64,000 nucleotides of DNA from assembly GCF_001553785.1 (NCBI RefSeq), contig NZ_LOJP01000001.1, forward strand, positions 5,893,987-5,957,986, in the 5' to 3' direction. Under the pieces are notes generated by a model. It saw only the letters and a list, made by a program, of their open reading frames with translations, was not told where the DNA came from and made no database searches. Below are positions 7,656 through 16,439 of this stretch, in pieces (within the stretch, counting starts at the first letter, position 1; the number at the start of each line of letters is the position of its first letter). A program made the position numbers and the translations under genes. Source of the stretch: Actinoplanes sp. TFC3 (lineage in GTDB: Bacteria > Actinomycetota > Actinomycetes > Mycobacteriales > Micromonosporaceae).

Positions 7656-8614
7656 AGCGCCTCCTGGAAGGTGCTGGCCGCCTCGTGGGCGCGCCCGGCT
7701 TCGGACTCGCGGACCAGAGTCATGTAGGTCTCCTCCAGGCTGGCCCGGCGCACTTCCAGGTCCGTGATCGCGTCGCCGTACTGCTGGAAGAGCTCGCGGA
7801 CGAAGCGGGTGGCATCGATCGCCGAGTGCACGTACCGCGCCCCGTCACGGGTCCAGCGGATCTCCGATTCACCCGCCACCCGCAGCGACAACTGGTCGGC
7901 CGAGCCGTCGGCGATGATCCGGCCGCCGGCCAGGATGACGATGCGATCGGCGAGCTTCTCGGCCTCGTCGAGGTCGTGCGTGGTGAGCAGGATGGTGGTC
8001 CCGTCCACATCGGCCAGCCGGTGCACGAGATCGTGGAAGTCGCGGCGGGCGGCCGGATCGAAGCCCACTGTGGGTTCGTCGAGGAACAGCAGTTCGGGCC
8101 GGCCGACGATGCCGATCGCCACGTCGAGCCGGCGGCGCTGGCCTCCGGAGAGCTGAGCGATCCGCTGCCGGCTCTGCGCGGTCAGGCCCACCGTTTCGAG
8201 CAGATCGTCAACCGGCCACGGACGCGGGAACTCGGCGGTCGAGTAAACGCTGTAATAGGTGCCGAGGTGGTGCAACAGCTCCCGGACCCGCCACTTGCCA
8301 TGGTCTCGCCACGACTGCAGCACCACTCCGAGCCGCGCCCGCCACCGTTCACCCCCAATTCCAGGATCAACTCCCAGCACGCGTACGTCCCCAGCAGACC
8401 GTTTCCGAAAGCCCTCGAGGATCTCAATCGTGGTCGTCTTCCCGGCCCCGTTGGGTCCCAGCAGAGCCAGCACCTCGCCCCGCCGCGCGGTGAACGACAC
8501 GCCCTGCAGCACATCCTTGGTGCCGTAGCGCATCCGTAAATCCCGTACGTCCAGCACCTGCTCGTCCACCGGCATCGGCACACCGGATTCGAGCACCCCC
8601 GTCACCGTCGTCAT
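7652..8614 (-). CDS. ABC transporter ATP-binding protein
   Basis: A 320-residue DrrA/CcmA-type ATPase energising the adjacent permease. Walker A is GPNGAGKTTT (about residue 53), the signature is LSGGQRRRLDVA, Walker B is LLFLDEPTVGFD, and the switch histidine is in LLTTHDLDEAE. A C-terminal extension of about 80 residues after the nucleotide-binding domain is typical of antibiotic exporters. It is the first gene of a three-gene operon with the permease and an XRE regulator. A palindromic site lies about 22 bases upstream of the start. Confidence 0.93.
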   Translation of the reverse strand: MTTVTGVLESGVPMPVDEQVLDVRDLRMRYGTKDVLQGVSFTARRGEVLALLGPNGAGKTTTIEILEGFRKRSAGDVRVLGVDPGIGGERWRARLGVVLQSWRDHGKWRVRELLHHLGTYYSVYSTAEFPRPWPVDDLLETVGLTAQSRQRIAQLSGGQRRRLDVAIGIVGRPELLFLDEPTVGFDPAARRDFHDLVHRLADVDGTTILLTTHDLDEAEKLADRIVILAGGRIIADGSADQLSLRVAGESEIRWTRDGARYVHSAIDATRFVRELFQQYGDAITDLEVRRASLEETYMTLVRESEAGRAHEAASTFQEAL

Positions 8615-8635
8615 GTCCAGGACCTTATCAATAAT

Positions 8636-8651
8636 GTAGTAGGTCTACTAC
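8636..8651 (-). promoter_or_regulatory. Candidate operator upstream of the ABC exporter operon
   Basis: A 16-bp near-perfect palindrome, GTAGTA-GGTC-TACTAC, lies 21-36 bases upstream of the ATPase start codon, where it would overlap the promoter or start of transcription. It is unusually A/T-rich for this genome. The local XRE protein is the obvious candidate binder, but GntR/YtrA-type regulators also use such sites. Confidence 0.45.
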
Positions 8652-8929
8652 GCCTCCGAGCATGCCAACTATTGTCAGCTCCGACGGCGCTCCGATCTCG
8701 GTGACCTCCGGCCACAGCCAACTTCCAGACCGGGCTCGGCTCCACCCCGGTGGCGTGGCGGGTGGGCGCAAGGTCATTGCCGGGGCGGCGTACACGGTGC
8801 CGGCGGCCTTTGCTCACCATGCCCCGGACGTCGGCGCGCCGGGCGATGTGGCAAACCTCGTTCGGGCGTTCCTCACAACCGGCGGCGTCAGGGCTCGATA
8901 GGAATGGACTTGCTGGATACGCTGGTGCG
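8652..8929. other. Gap with no supported gene
   Basis: A plus-strand frame is open across most of this stretch but has no ribosome site and no recognisable family. The region must hold the promoters for the divergent ABC operon and glycosylase-like gene. Confidence 0.4.
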
Positions 8930-9904
8930 ATGGGGATCAGCGAGGACACGGGACTGAGGGAGAAGCGCGCCGGCTCACGGCTGACGCTGACCACGGTGCT
9001 GCCCAGCGTCGCGTGGATCCCACTGGCTCGCGGCCATGCCGAGCGCGCCGATGAGATGACCGCCGGGCACCGCGCCCGCAAGCCGGGCGGCGAGAAGCAC
9101 GCCATAGAGGATTTCCTGTACGACTACTACGGCACCCGCCCGGCTCAGCTTCGCCGCTGGCATCCCGGCGTCGGCACCGGCCTCGCCCCGGCCCCCGACG
9201 GCCTGCCCGAGCAAGCGGGGTGGAAGTTCTACACCACGTTGCCCGAGGGCATCGTGACCCTCGACGTCGAGGCTTACATGCACGCCCGCGGGGAAAGCGT
9301 GCGCTACATCCACGGCCTGCTCACCGCGACCGCGTCCCGCCCGGCGTTCTCGGGTTGCTTCGGCTTGCACGAGTGGGCCATGGTCTACCGCCAGCCCGAG
9401 CACCGCCGCCACGAGCTGCCACTGCGCCTGGGCCAGGAGGAAACCGACAAGGTTGTCGAGCAGCACCCGATTCGCTGCACCCACTTCGACGCGTTCCGCT
9501 TCTTCACCCCCGAGGCGGTCGGGCTCAACCGCCTGCAGCCCACCCGCGCCACCCAGGTCGACCTCGACCAGCCGGGTTGCCTGCACGCGGCGATGGATTG
9601 CCACAAGTGGGCCGGCAAGCTCGGCCCCGCGGTGCCCGGCGCGCTCGCCCTGGACTGCTTCGCCCTGGCCGGGGACATCCGCCTGCTCGACATGCAGGCG
9701 AGCCCCTACGACCTGAGTTCCTATGGTCAACCCGCTGTCAAAATCGAAACCGCCGAGGGCAAGCAGGAGTACGTAACCCGCCAGCGCGAGTTCGCCCGGC
9801 GAGCATCCGCCTTGCGGGCCCGGCTGATCCGCGTCTGCGAAGAGCTCCTCGGCCCCGCCCTGGCCGCCGAAAACCGTGAAGCCGTAGCCCCGCACAACGT
9901 CTGA
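8930..9904 (+). CDS. Protein annotated as 3-methyladenine DNA glycosylase in actinobacteria
   Basis: A 324-residue soluble protein. It matches a large actinobacterial family whose members carry AIEDFLYDYYGTRPAQLRRW, RPAFSGCFGLHEWAMVYRQP, IRCTHFDAFRFFTP, QPGCLHAAMDCHKWAGKLGP and LLDMQASPYDLSSYG. Databases label this family 3-methyladenine DNA glycosylase, but it lacks the helix-hairpin-helix motif of AlkA-type enzymes, so the name may be a misannotation. The many conserved Cys, His and Trp residues suggest an enzyme. I chose ATG 8930 because homologous sequence begins shortly after it; the frame is open further upstream. Confidence 0.75.
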   Translation: MGISEDTGLREKRAGSRLTLTTVLPSVAWIPLARGHAERADEMTAGHRARKPGGEKHAIEDFLYDYYGTRPAQLRRWHPGVGTGLAPAPDGLPEQAGWKFYTTLPEGIVTLDVEAYMHARGESVRYIHGLLTATASRPAFSGCFGLHEWAMVYRQPEHRRHELPLRLGQEETDKVVEQHPIRCTHFDAFRFFTPEAVGLNRLQPTRATQVDLDQPGCLHAAMDCHKWAGKLGPAVPGALALDCFALAGDIRLLDMQASPYDLSSYGQPAVKIETAEGKQEYVTRQREFARRASALRARLIRVCEELLGPALAAENREAVAPHNV

Positions 9905-9916
9905 ACCGGTCAGCCC

Positions 9917-10357
9917 CTACTGGTCCGGGCCGCCGCGGCGGTCGCGTTTGGTCTGGCTGCGGCGTTTCTTGTCGGCGATGCGGCGTTCCACTGCGCCTCG
10001 CGACGGGCGGGTGGCCCGGCGGACCCGGGGCGGCGGCGCTATGGCACCGGCCACGATGCCGGCCAGCCGGGCCGCGGCGGCTTCGCGGTTGCGCAGCTGG
10101 GATCGGTGCTCGGAGGCGACCACGGTCAGCACGCCGGCGACCAGCCGGGCGCCGAGCCGTTCGATGGCCCGTTCCTTGAGCGAGGGCGGCAGGATGTCCG
10201 AGCCGCCCAGGTCCCAGGAGAGCTCGACCCGCGAGTCGGTGGTGTTGACGCCCTGACCGCCCGGTCCGCTGGCGCGGGAGAAACGCCATCCCAGCTCGGC
10301 GGCTGGGATGACGAGGCGGTCGTTCACGAGGACGTCATCGGGCACGAGCGACAGCAT
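9917..10357 (-). CDS. arfB: Alternative ribosome-rescue peptidyl-tRNA hydrolase (ArfB/YaeJ type)
   Basis: A 146-residue, codon-independent release factor homologue. The catalytic motif is present as ASGPGGQGVNTTDSRVEL near residue 30, equivalent to the GGQ loop of class I release factors. The C-terminus is a basic tail (VERRIADKKRRSQTKRDRRG) that in ArfB inserts into the empty mRNA channel of stalled 70S ribosomes. There is no codon-recognition domain, which separates it from RF1/RF2. I chose ATG 10357; a TTG 39 bases upstream is possible. The gene is convergent with the glycosylase-like gene, 12 bases apart. Confidence 0.93.
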   Translation of the reverse strand: MLSLVPDDVLVNDRLVIPAAELGWRFSRASGPGGQGVNTTDSRVELSWDLGGSDILPPSLKERAIERLGARLVAGVLTVVASEHRSQLRNREAAAARLAGIVAGAIAPPPRVRRATRPSRGAVERRIADKKRRSQTKRDRRGGPDQ

Positions 10358-10566
10358 CCCATTCGGGGTCGGGAGCCGCCACCGGGTTGTGATCAACCCC
10401 GGTCCGGGTGCCCGTCACGGTGGAGCCAGTGCTGGCCAGCACCACCAGGACGGGCGATCCGATGGCGTGCCCGGCGCTGCGAGCCCAGACGCTCGGCCCG
10501 CCCCGGGGTTGAGCACACGCCGACAACCGGGACAAGGCGATACTGGAGCCTGACAGAGGAGGTTGC

Positions 10567-11883
10567 GTGACAGCTCAGCCCGCTCCGGTCGCCGAGACCG
10601 GCTATCCGTGGCCCATCGAAACCACTCGCCTGGACAACGGGTTGCGTGTGGTCGTCAGCGAGGACCACACCGCCCCCGTGGTCGGGGTCAATCTCTGGTA
10701 CGACGTCGGTTCCCGGCATGAACCGGCCGGTCAGACCGGCTTCGCGCACCTCTTCGAGCACCTGATGTTCGAGGGCTCGCAGCACGTCGCCAAGACCGAG
10801 CACATGCGCTACGTCCAGGGCGCCGGTGGTTCGCTGAACGCCACCACGAACCCGGATCGCACCAACTATTTCGAGACGCTGCCGGCCGAGCACCTGGAAC
10901 TCGCGCTCTGGCTGGAAGCCGACCGGATGGGTGGGCTGGTGCCCGCGCTGACCCAGGAAACGCTGGACAACCAGCGCGAGGTGGTCAAGAACGAGCGGCG
11001 CCAGCGGTACGACAACGTGCCGTACGGCGATGCCTGGCTACGCCTGCTGCCGCTGCTGTACCCGGCGGGCCACCCGTATCACCACGCGACGATCGGGTCG
11101 ATGGAGGACCTGAACGCCGCCGGGCTGGACACGTTCAAGGCGTTCCACGCGCGGTACTACGCACCCAACAACGCCGTGCTGACCGTGGTGGGCGATGTCG
11201 TAGCGGGTGAGGTCGTCGCGCTCGCCGAGAAGTATTTCGGCTCGATCGAACCCGTCGCCGACATCCCGCCCGCGCCCGCGGGTCACCTGGGCGGACCGGC
11301 GACCAGCCCGGCCAGCGAAGTCGTGTACGGCAACGTCCCGGCTCCACGCGTCTACCTGTCCCACCGCACCCACCCGTTCGGCACCGCCGGGTACGACGCG
11401 ATCACCGTGCTCGCCACCGTGCTGGGCAGCGGTCGCGGCAGCCGGCTCTATCAGCGGCTCGCCGACGGCGCCCGGATCGCCCAGCCGGACTTCATCGGCT
11501 CGTACGGAGTGGACCTCGCGCACGCCGCCGCGCCCCTGATCATCACGGCTACCGCGAAGGACGGGGTGGACATCGCCACCCTGACCACGGGGGTCGCCGA
11601 GGTGGTCGCCAGCATGCGCAGCGAACCGGTCACCGAGGCCGAGCTGGGCCGGGCCAAGGCGCTGCTGACCACCTCGTGGTGGCGGCAGGTGTCCACGGTC
11701 GCCGGGCGGGCCGACACGCTGAGCCGCTACGCCACGCAGTTCGGCGACCCGGCCTCCGCGGCGTACCGGCTGCCGCAGTGGCAGGCCGTCACCGCCGGGG
11801 ACATCGCCGAGGCGGCCCGCACGCTCAACGCCGAATCCCGCGTCACCCTCACCTATCTGCCATCCGAAGGGGGCACCGAATGA
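10567..11883 (+). CDS. M16-family zinc peptidase, catalytic member
   Basis: A 438-residue pitrilysin-type (M16B) protease. The inverted zinc motif HxxEH is intact as HLFEH (His61, Glu64, His65), and the downstream conserved stretch NQREVVKNERRQRYDN supplies the third ligand Glu. The second M16 domain follows with the RGSRLYQRL substrate-contact element. GTG 10567 is preceded by GAGGAGG. The stop codon overlaps the start of the next M16 gene (ATGA), so the two are translationally coupled and likely form a heterodimer like mitochondrial processing peptidase beta/alpha. No signal peptide is visible, so it is probably cytoplasmic. Confidence 0.93.
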   Translation: MTAQPAPVAETGYPWPIETTRLDNGLRVVVSEDHTAPVVGVNLWYDVGSRHEPAGQTGFAHLFEHLMFEGSQHVAKTEHMRYVQGAGGSLNATTNPDRTNYFETLPAEHLELALWLEADRMGGLVPALTQETLDNQREVVKNERRQRYDNVPYGDAWLRLLPLLYPAGHPYHHATIGSMEDLNAAGLDTFKAFHARYYAPNNAVLTVVGDVVAGEVVALAEKYFGSIEPVADIPPAPAGHLGGPATSPASEVVYGNVPAPRVYLSHRTHPFGTAGYDAITVLATVLGSGRGSRLYQRLADGARIAQPDFIGSYGVDLAHAAAPLIITATAKDGVDIATLTTGVAEVVASMRSEPVTEAELGRAKALLTTSWWRQVSTVAGRADTLSRYATQFGDPASAAYRLPQWQAVTAGDIAEAARTLNAESRVTLTYLPSEGGTE

Positions 11884-13226
11884 GCCTGGTCCCGACGCGG
11901 CCGGAACCCGGCCAGGCCCGGCCGTACTCGTTCCCCGAAATCCGCCGTGTGCGGCTGGCCGGCGGTCAGATTGTCGCCGCGCACCTGCCGGGTCAGTTGC
12001 TCGCCAGCGCGACGCTGCTGCTCGACGGAGGTGCCGCCCGCGAGACGATCGGCCGGGAAGGCACCGCCGGGGTGCTCGCCAAGAGCCTGGAGGAGGGCAC
12101 CTCCGCACGCGACTCGGCGGCGTACGCGCTGGCCCTGGAGGGGCTGGGCGCCGAGCTGACCACCTCGGTGGACTGGGATTCGTTCCGGGTCGGGGTGTCC
12201 GTGCCGGTCGGCTTGCTGCCCGGTGCCGTGACGCTGATGGCCGAGGCGGCCCGCACCCCGCGGCTGGACCCGGCGGACGTGGCGCGGGTGCGTGACGACG
12301 AGGCGACCGCGCTGCGGATGGACTGGGCGCAGCCGGGTCCGCGGGCCGACGCCGCGCTGCGCGCCGACCTGTTCGGCGCCGGGGAACGCTACGGCCGCCC
12401 GCTCAACGGTGACCCGGTGTCGATGGCGGCGGTCACGGTCGAGGACGTCGCGGCGTTCCACGACGCCTGGCTCAAGCGTCCGGGCGTGCTGCTGGTCGCC
12501 GGCGACCTGGACAAGCTGGACCTGCAGGAACTGGCGGCGGCCGCGTTCGCCAACACCTCGGGTTCGGCGCCGGCCGCCGAGGGACCGCTGGACGTGCCGG
12601 TCGCCGCCGCGCGCCGGGTGCTGCTGGTGGACCGGCCCGGCTCGGTGCAGTCCACGCTGCGCCTCGGCCACCGGGCGCCGGAGCGGGCTCACCCCGGCTA
12701 CGTGCCGATCTCGCTGGCCGCGACCGTGCTGGGCGGGGCGTTCACTTCCCGGCTCAATCACCTGATCCGCGAGGTCAAGGGCTACACGTACGGCATCCGC
12801 GCCGACTTCGCGATGGCCCGCCGGTTCGGCCGGTTCGGGGTGAGCTCGTCGGTGCAGACCGCGGTCACCACGCCGGCGCTGGTCGACACGGTCGGCGAGA
12901 TCACCCGCACCCAGCTCGACGGCGTTACCGAGGAGGAGCTGGCGGTCGCGCGCACCTGGCGGGCCGGCTCGCTGTCGGTGGACATGCAGACGCCGAGCTC
13001 GATCGCCGGGGCGCTGGCCACCCTGGTGATCCACGGGCTGCCCGACGACTACTACCCGACGCTGCGGACCAAGCTGCTGGAGACCACCGCCGAGGAGGTG
13101 TCCGCCGCCGCCGCGACGCACCTGCACCCGGGCGGCCTGACGCTGGTGGTCGAGGGCGACGCCGCCGTCATCCGCGATGAGCTGGTGGCCAGCAAGATCG
13201 GCGAGGTGGTGGACGCCGAAGTGTGA
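11880..13226 (+). CDS. M16-family protein lacking the zinc motif (partner subunit)
   Basis: A 448-residue M16-fold protein coupled to the preceding gene. In the place of HxxEH it has LAKSLEEGTSARDS, with no zinc ligands, so it should be non-catalytic. It keeps the second-domain signature FTSRLNHLIREVKGYTYGIR, typical of the substrate-binding Arg/Tyr pair. In two-subunit M16B proteases the inactive partner completes the chamber. The start is ATG 11880, which overlaps the upstream stop; the frame is open further upstream inside the previous gene but that sequence is shadow. Confidence 0.92.
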   Translation: MSLVPTRPEPGQARPYSFPEIRRVRLAGGQIVAAHLPGQLLASATLLLDGGAARETIGREGTAGVLAKSLEEGTSARDSAAYALALEGLGAELTTSVDWDSFRVGVSVPVGLLPGAVTLMAEAARTPRLDPADVARVRDDEATALRMDWAQPGPRADAALRADLFGAGERYGRPLNGDPVSMAAVTVEDVAAFHDAWLKRPGVLLVAGDLDKLDLQELAAAAFANTSGSAPAAEGPLDVPVAAARRVLLVDRPGSVQSTLRLGHRAPERAHPGYVPISLAATVLGGAFTSRLNHLIREVKGYTYGIRADFAMARRFGRFGVSSSVQTAVTTPALVDTVGEITRTQLDGVTEEELAVARTWRAGSLSVDMQTPSSIAGALATLVIHGLPDDYYPTLRTKLLETTAEEVSAAAATHLHPGGLTLVVEGDAAVIRDELVASKIGEVVDAEV

Positions 13227-13285
13227 GCTAAGCTGCTGGGCCACCGTCGCTTTGGCGGTGGCCCCGGCAGTTCAGGACGGCCCCC

Positions 13286-14722
13286 ATGCCCACGAACCTC
13301 ACCGCCTCCTCGGCCACATTCGCCCGCCGCCGACGGCCCGTTACGGCGCATCCGGCCAACCCCCGGCTGGCCCCGGAAGCCGCGGCGCTCAGCGCGTACG
13401 CCCCCCGCACCCTCGCCGACGCAGCGCTGATCGAACCAGTCGCCCGCGCGTACCACTACCTCGACGTGGTACAGGACGCCTACGTCAAGGGCGGTGAGCC
13501 GCGGCTGCTGCAGAGCTACAACAACGAGTCCGAGCTGATGACCACCGCGTTCGTTTACGACAACGCGCTGGCCGTGCTCGCCTGGCTGGCCAACCCCACG
13601 ATCGCCAACGTGCGCCGCGCCCGGCTGGCCGGCGATGCGTTGCTGTGGGCGCAGGCACACGACGAGGCCTACTCCGACGGCCGGCTGCGTCAGGCGTACG
13701 CGGCCGGCCCGATGCAGTTCTACGGCGGCGGCCCGTACTTCCCGGGTTTGCGGGGCGCGAACGGCAAGGCGGCGCATCTGTGGCCGTTCGGCTTCGGGGG
13801 CTCGTCGACCGGGGACATGGCGTGGGCCGGGCTCGCGCTGGCCCAGCTGTATGTCGACACCCGCATCGGCAAATACCTCGATGGCGCGGTGGCGGTGGGG
13901 CGGTGGATCGCGGATCAGCGCTCGCCGTACCACTTCGGCGGGTACCACGGCGGGCTGCAGGCCGACGGCGAGACAACGCAGAAGTGGGCGTCGACCGAGC
14001 ACAACATCGACGCGTACGCGCTGTTCGACCTGCTGGGCAAGCTGACCAAGGACCGGGTCTGGAACACCCGCGCCGAGGTCGCCGCCGCGTTCGTACGCGC
14101 GATGTGGAACCGCGCCGGCGGGCATTTCTGGACCGGCACGCTGGGCGGCAACAACGGCGAGGACCCGGACGCCATCAACGTGGCCAACGTGCCCGAGGAC
14201 GTGCAGACCTGGGAGCTGCTCGGTTTCGGCGATTCGCGCTACGACTCGGCGGTCGACTGGGCGACCGGCAACCTGTGGAACACCGACGGCAGTGTCTCGG
14301 GCGTGACCTACAGCAGCCAGGTGCGCGTCTCCCGCGACGGCGTGCCGGGCAGCTCCCTGCCGCACACCTGCGACGCGGTCTGGCTGGAGGGCAATTCGCA
14401 CGTAGCTTTGGCGCTGCTCCAGCGGGATGCGCGCGGCGATGCCGTTCTGGCCCGGCAACTTCTGCAGGAAACGGTACGAGCACAGCAGTCGCTCGGGGCC
14501 GGCCAGACCGTCGGGCGCACCAGCGACGCGCAGGACGGCAAGCTCGCCAACCCGGCCGAGGGCGGCACCTGGACGGGCACTCCCCTGCCCGCCGCCGGGG
14601 GAATCGTGGCCGCCACCAACCCGTTCGACACCGGATTCGAGTTCGGTTACTTCGCCAGCCAGCACGTGGGAGCCACCGCCTGGTTCCTGATGGCGGCGCA
14701 GAACTTCAACCCGTACCGATGA
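13286..14722 (+). CDS. Six-hairpin glycosidase-like protein of unknown substrate
   Basis: A 478-residue protein with repeated aromatic-rich helical segments: LLQSYNNESELMTTAFVYDN, AVGRWIADQRSPYHFGGYHG, ASTEHNIDAYALFDLLGKL, and HTCDAVWLEGNSHVALALL. This pattern, with acidic residues in STEHNIDAY and DAVWLEGN, resembles (alpha/alpha)6-barrel carbohydrate enzymes. I cannot assign a glycoside hydrolase family. The N-terminus (residues 1-30) is basic and Thr/Ser-rich but is not a convincing signal peptide, so location is uncertain. It follows the M16 pair by 59 bases and may be in the same transcription unit. AGGACGG precedes ATG 13286. Confidence 0.6.
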   Translation: MPTNLTASSATFARRRRPVTAHPANPRLAPEAAALSAYAPRTLADAALIEPVARAYHYLDVVQDAYVKGGEPRLLQSYNNESELMTTAFVYDNALAVLAWLANPTIANVRRARLAGDALLWAQAHDEAYSDGRLRQAYAAGPMQFYGGGPYFPGLRGANGKAAHLWPFGFGGSSTGDMAWAGLALAQLYVDTRIGKYLDGAVAVGRWIADQRSPYHFGGYHGGLQADGETTQKWASTEHNIDAYALFDLLGKLTKDRVWNTRAEVAAAFVRAMWNRAGGHFWTGTLGGNNGEDPDAINVANVPEDVQTWELLGFGDSRYDSAVDWATGNLWNTDGSVSGVTYSSQVRVSRDGVPGSSLPHTCDAVWLEGNSHVALALLQRDARGDAVLARQLLQETVRAQQSLGAGQTVGRTSDAQDGKLANPAEGGTWTGTPLPAAGGIVAATNPFDTGFEFGYFASQHVGATAWFLMAAQNFNPYR

Positions 14723-14790
14723 GCCTGGATGTTGTGACCTGCGCCTGAATTGCTCGTGAGCGGTGGCGGCGGGCGGATACCGTCGCCTGC

Positions 14791-15789
14791 GTGACGATCA
14801 CGAGCTCGGAGCCCGTTGCCAAGCCGGTCCGGGTGCGCCGGACGCTGTGGCTCGTGCTGCTCTGGCTGCTGGTGCTGCCCGGCGTGGCCTGGGTGGCGCT
14901 GCGGCTGGCCGGAGCTGAGCGCGGGCCGCTGGTGCCGCTGTTCGCGTTCACGCCCTACGTCGCCGCGTGGTCGGTCGTGCCGGTGCTGCTGGCCCTGGCG
15001 ACCCGGCGCTGGCTGGTGGCAGCGGTCGCGGCGATCACGGCGACGCTGTTCGTGGTGACGGTGCTGCCGCGGGCGCTGACCGATAACGATCGGGGCCCGC
15101 AGACCGGCGTGACGATCCACGTGATGACGCAGAACATGTTGTTCGGCAACGCCGACGCCGCGCAGATCGTGCAGGACGTCCGCGACCACGATGTCTCGGT
15201 GCTGGCGTTGCAGGAGTTCAGCCCGCAGGCGGTGAGCAACCTGGAGAAGGCGGGGCTGGGCCGGCTGCTGCCGTACTCGTCGCTCGGGGCTGAGTGGGGG
15301 GCGAGCGGGTCGGGGTTGTATTCCCGGTTCCCGCTGACCGCTGCGGGGGTCGAGCGCAACGGGGCCGGCTTCAACCAGGCGCACGGGACGATTCAACCGG
15401 CCGGGGCTGGGCCGGTGGTTATCGAGTCGGCGCATCCGGCGGCGCCGAGCGCTTTGTCCGTACTCGATGACTGGTTCTCTGATCTTGCCGCGGAGCCCCG
15501 GGCCGATGCGAGGGGCCCCGCGCGGATCCTGCTCGGCGACTTCAACTCGACCTTGGATCACCAGCCGTTGCGCAAGCTCATCAACAGCGGTTACCGGGAC
15601 GCGGCGGCGGTCACGGGCAAGGGCCTGATCGGCACGTGGGGGCCGTACGACGGCGACCCGATCCCGCCGGTGACCATCGATCACGTGCTGGTCGACAAGC
15701 GCCTCGGTGTCGCGGACGTCTCGGTGCACACCACCCGCAACTCCGACCATCGCGCGGTCATTGCCGAGGTTGTTCTTCCGGTTTCCTGA
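14791..15789 (+). CDS. Membrane-anchored endonuclease/exonuclease/phosphatase family protein
   Basis: A 332-residue protein. The first 100 residues hold three hydrophobic segments (TLWLVLLWLLVLPGVAWVAL and two more), placing the C-terminal domain probably outside the cell. The catalytic EEP domain shows MTQNMLFGNADA and VLALQEF (metal-binding Asn and Glu), LLGDFNSTLDH, TIDHVLVDKR and the general-base NSDHRAVIAEV. Such proteins are usually phosphodiesterases or phosphatases; the substrate is unknown. The start is GTG. Its last 32 bases overlap the convergent TetR gene. Confidence 0.88.
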   Translation: MTITSSEPVAKPVRVRRTLWLVLLWLLVLPGVAWVALRLAGAERGPLVPLFAFTPYVAAWSVVPVLLALATRRWLVAAVAAITATLFVVTVLPRALTDNDRGPQTGVTIHVMTQNMLFGNADAAQIVQDVRDHDVSVLALQEFSPQAVSNLEKAGLGRLLPYSSLGAEWGASGSGLYSRFPLTAAGVERNGAGFNQAHGTIQPAGAGPVVIESAHPAAPSALSVLDDWFSDLAAEPRADARGPARILLGDFNSTLDHQPLRKLINSGYRDAAAVTGKGLIGTWGPYDGDPIPPVTIDHVLVDKRLGVADVSVHTTRNSDHRAVIAEVVLPVS

Positions 15790-16357
15790 GCGCGTTGAGC
15801 AGGGCCGAGGTCGCGTGGGCGAAGCTGTCCGCCGGCACCGCCCCGGGGTCGATGAGGTGCTGCAGGGCGAGCCCGATGTCCAGGGCCAGCAACGTAGCGG
15901 CCACCATCTGCGGGTCGTCCCCCAGGCCGAGCGAAGCGGCGTCGCGCGCGTGGAAGGCCCGAACCGTTTCCAGCCATTGCCGCAGCGTCTCGGTGTCCGA
16001 TTTGTCGCGCAGACCGTGCAGCGCGAGTTCGAGCAGCGCCATGGCAAACCGCCGCGTTTCCGGCAGGTCGACGTGGGCCGCCCAGGTCTCGCCGATCATG
16101 TCGATGTAGGAGCCGGCGGACTCGCGCGGGCGCAGCGGCTCATCACTGTCGATCTTCCGCTGCATGATCGCGGCGATCAGCTCCTTCTTGCCGCTGAAGT
16201 TGGCATAGATCGCGCCCTTGGTCAGCCCGGCGTTCGCCGCGATCTGATCGAGCGACGTCTGGTGGATCCCCTTGTCGCCGAACAGGGTCTCGGCGCTGTC
16301 CAGCAGCTTCTCGCGCGTCTGGGCCTGCTGCTGCGCCCGGGTCAGCCGCTCTGTCAT
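15758..16357 (-). CDS. TetR-family regulator of the adjacent ABC exporter
   Basis: A 199-residue repressor. The TetR HTH is clear at residues 13-60 (REKLLDSAETLFGDKGIHQT, then SLDQIAANAGLTKGAIYANF). The C-terminal ligand domain contains AAIMQRKID, TWAAHVDLPETRRFAMALLE and the actinobacterial QHLIDPGAVPADSFAHATSA. It is divergent from the ABC ATPase gene with about 80 bases between them, and this gap holds two tandem palindromes, so it most likely represses both itself and the exporter in response to an exported compound. Its 3' end overlaps the convergent endonuclease/phosphatase gene. Confidence 0.92.
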   Translation of the reverse strand: MTERLTRAQQQAQTREKLLDSAETLFGDKGIHQTSLDQIAANAGLTKGAIYANFSGKKELIAAIMQRKIDSDEPLRPRESAGSYIDMIGETWAAHVDLPETRRFAMALLELALHGLRDKSDTETLRQWLETVRAFHARDAASLGLGDDPQMVAATLLALDIGLALQHLIDPGAVPADSFAHATSALLNALRKPEEQPRQ

Positions 16358-16387
16358 GCGGTCAGCTTACCCATTGACATCCTGAGC

Positions 16388-16428
16388 GGTATCCAGATAC
16401 TAAGTGGTATCCGAATACCGATTGGTAT
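16388..16428. promoter_or_regulatory. Tandem TetR operator candidates
   Basis: Two copies of the palindrome GTAT-N4-ATAC occur at 16389-16400 and 16407-16418, 18 bases apart and so on nearly the same DNA face. A third half-site GTAT follows at 16425. They lie between the divergent TetR and ABC genes, overlapping where promoters are expected. Short inverted repeats like these are typical TetR binding sites. Confidence 0.65.
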
Positions 16429-16439
16429 GTGAGGCGACT

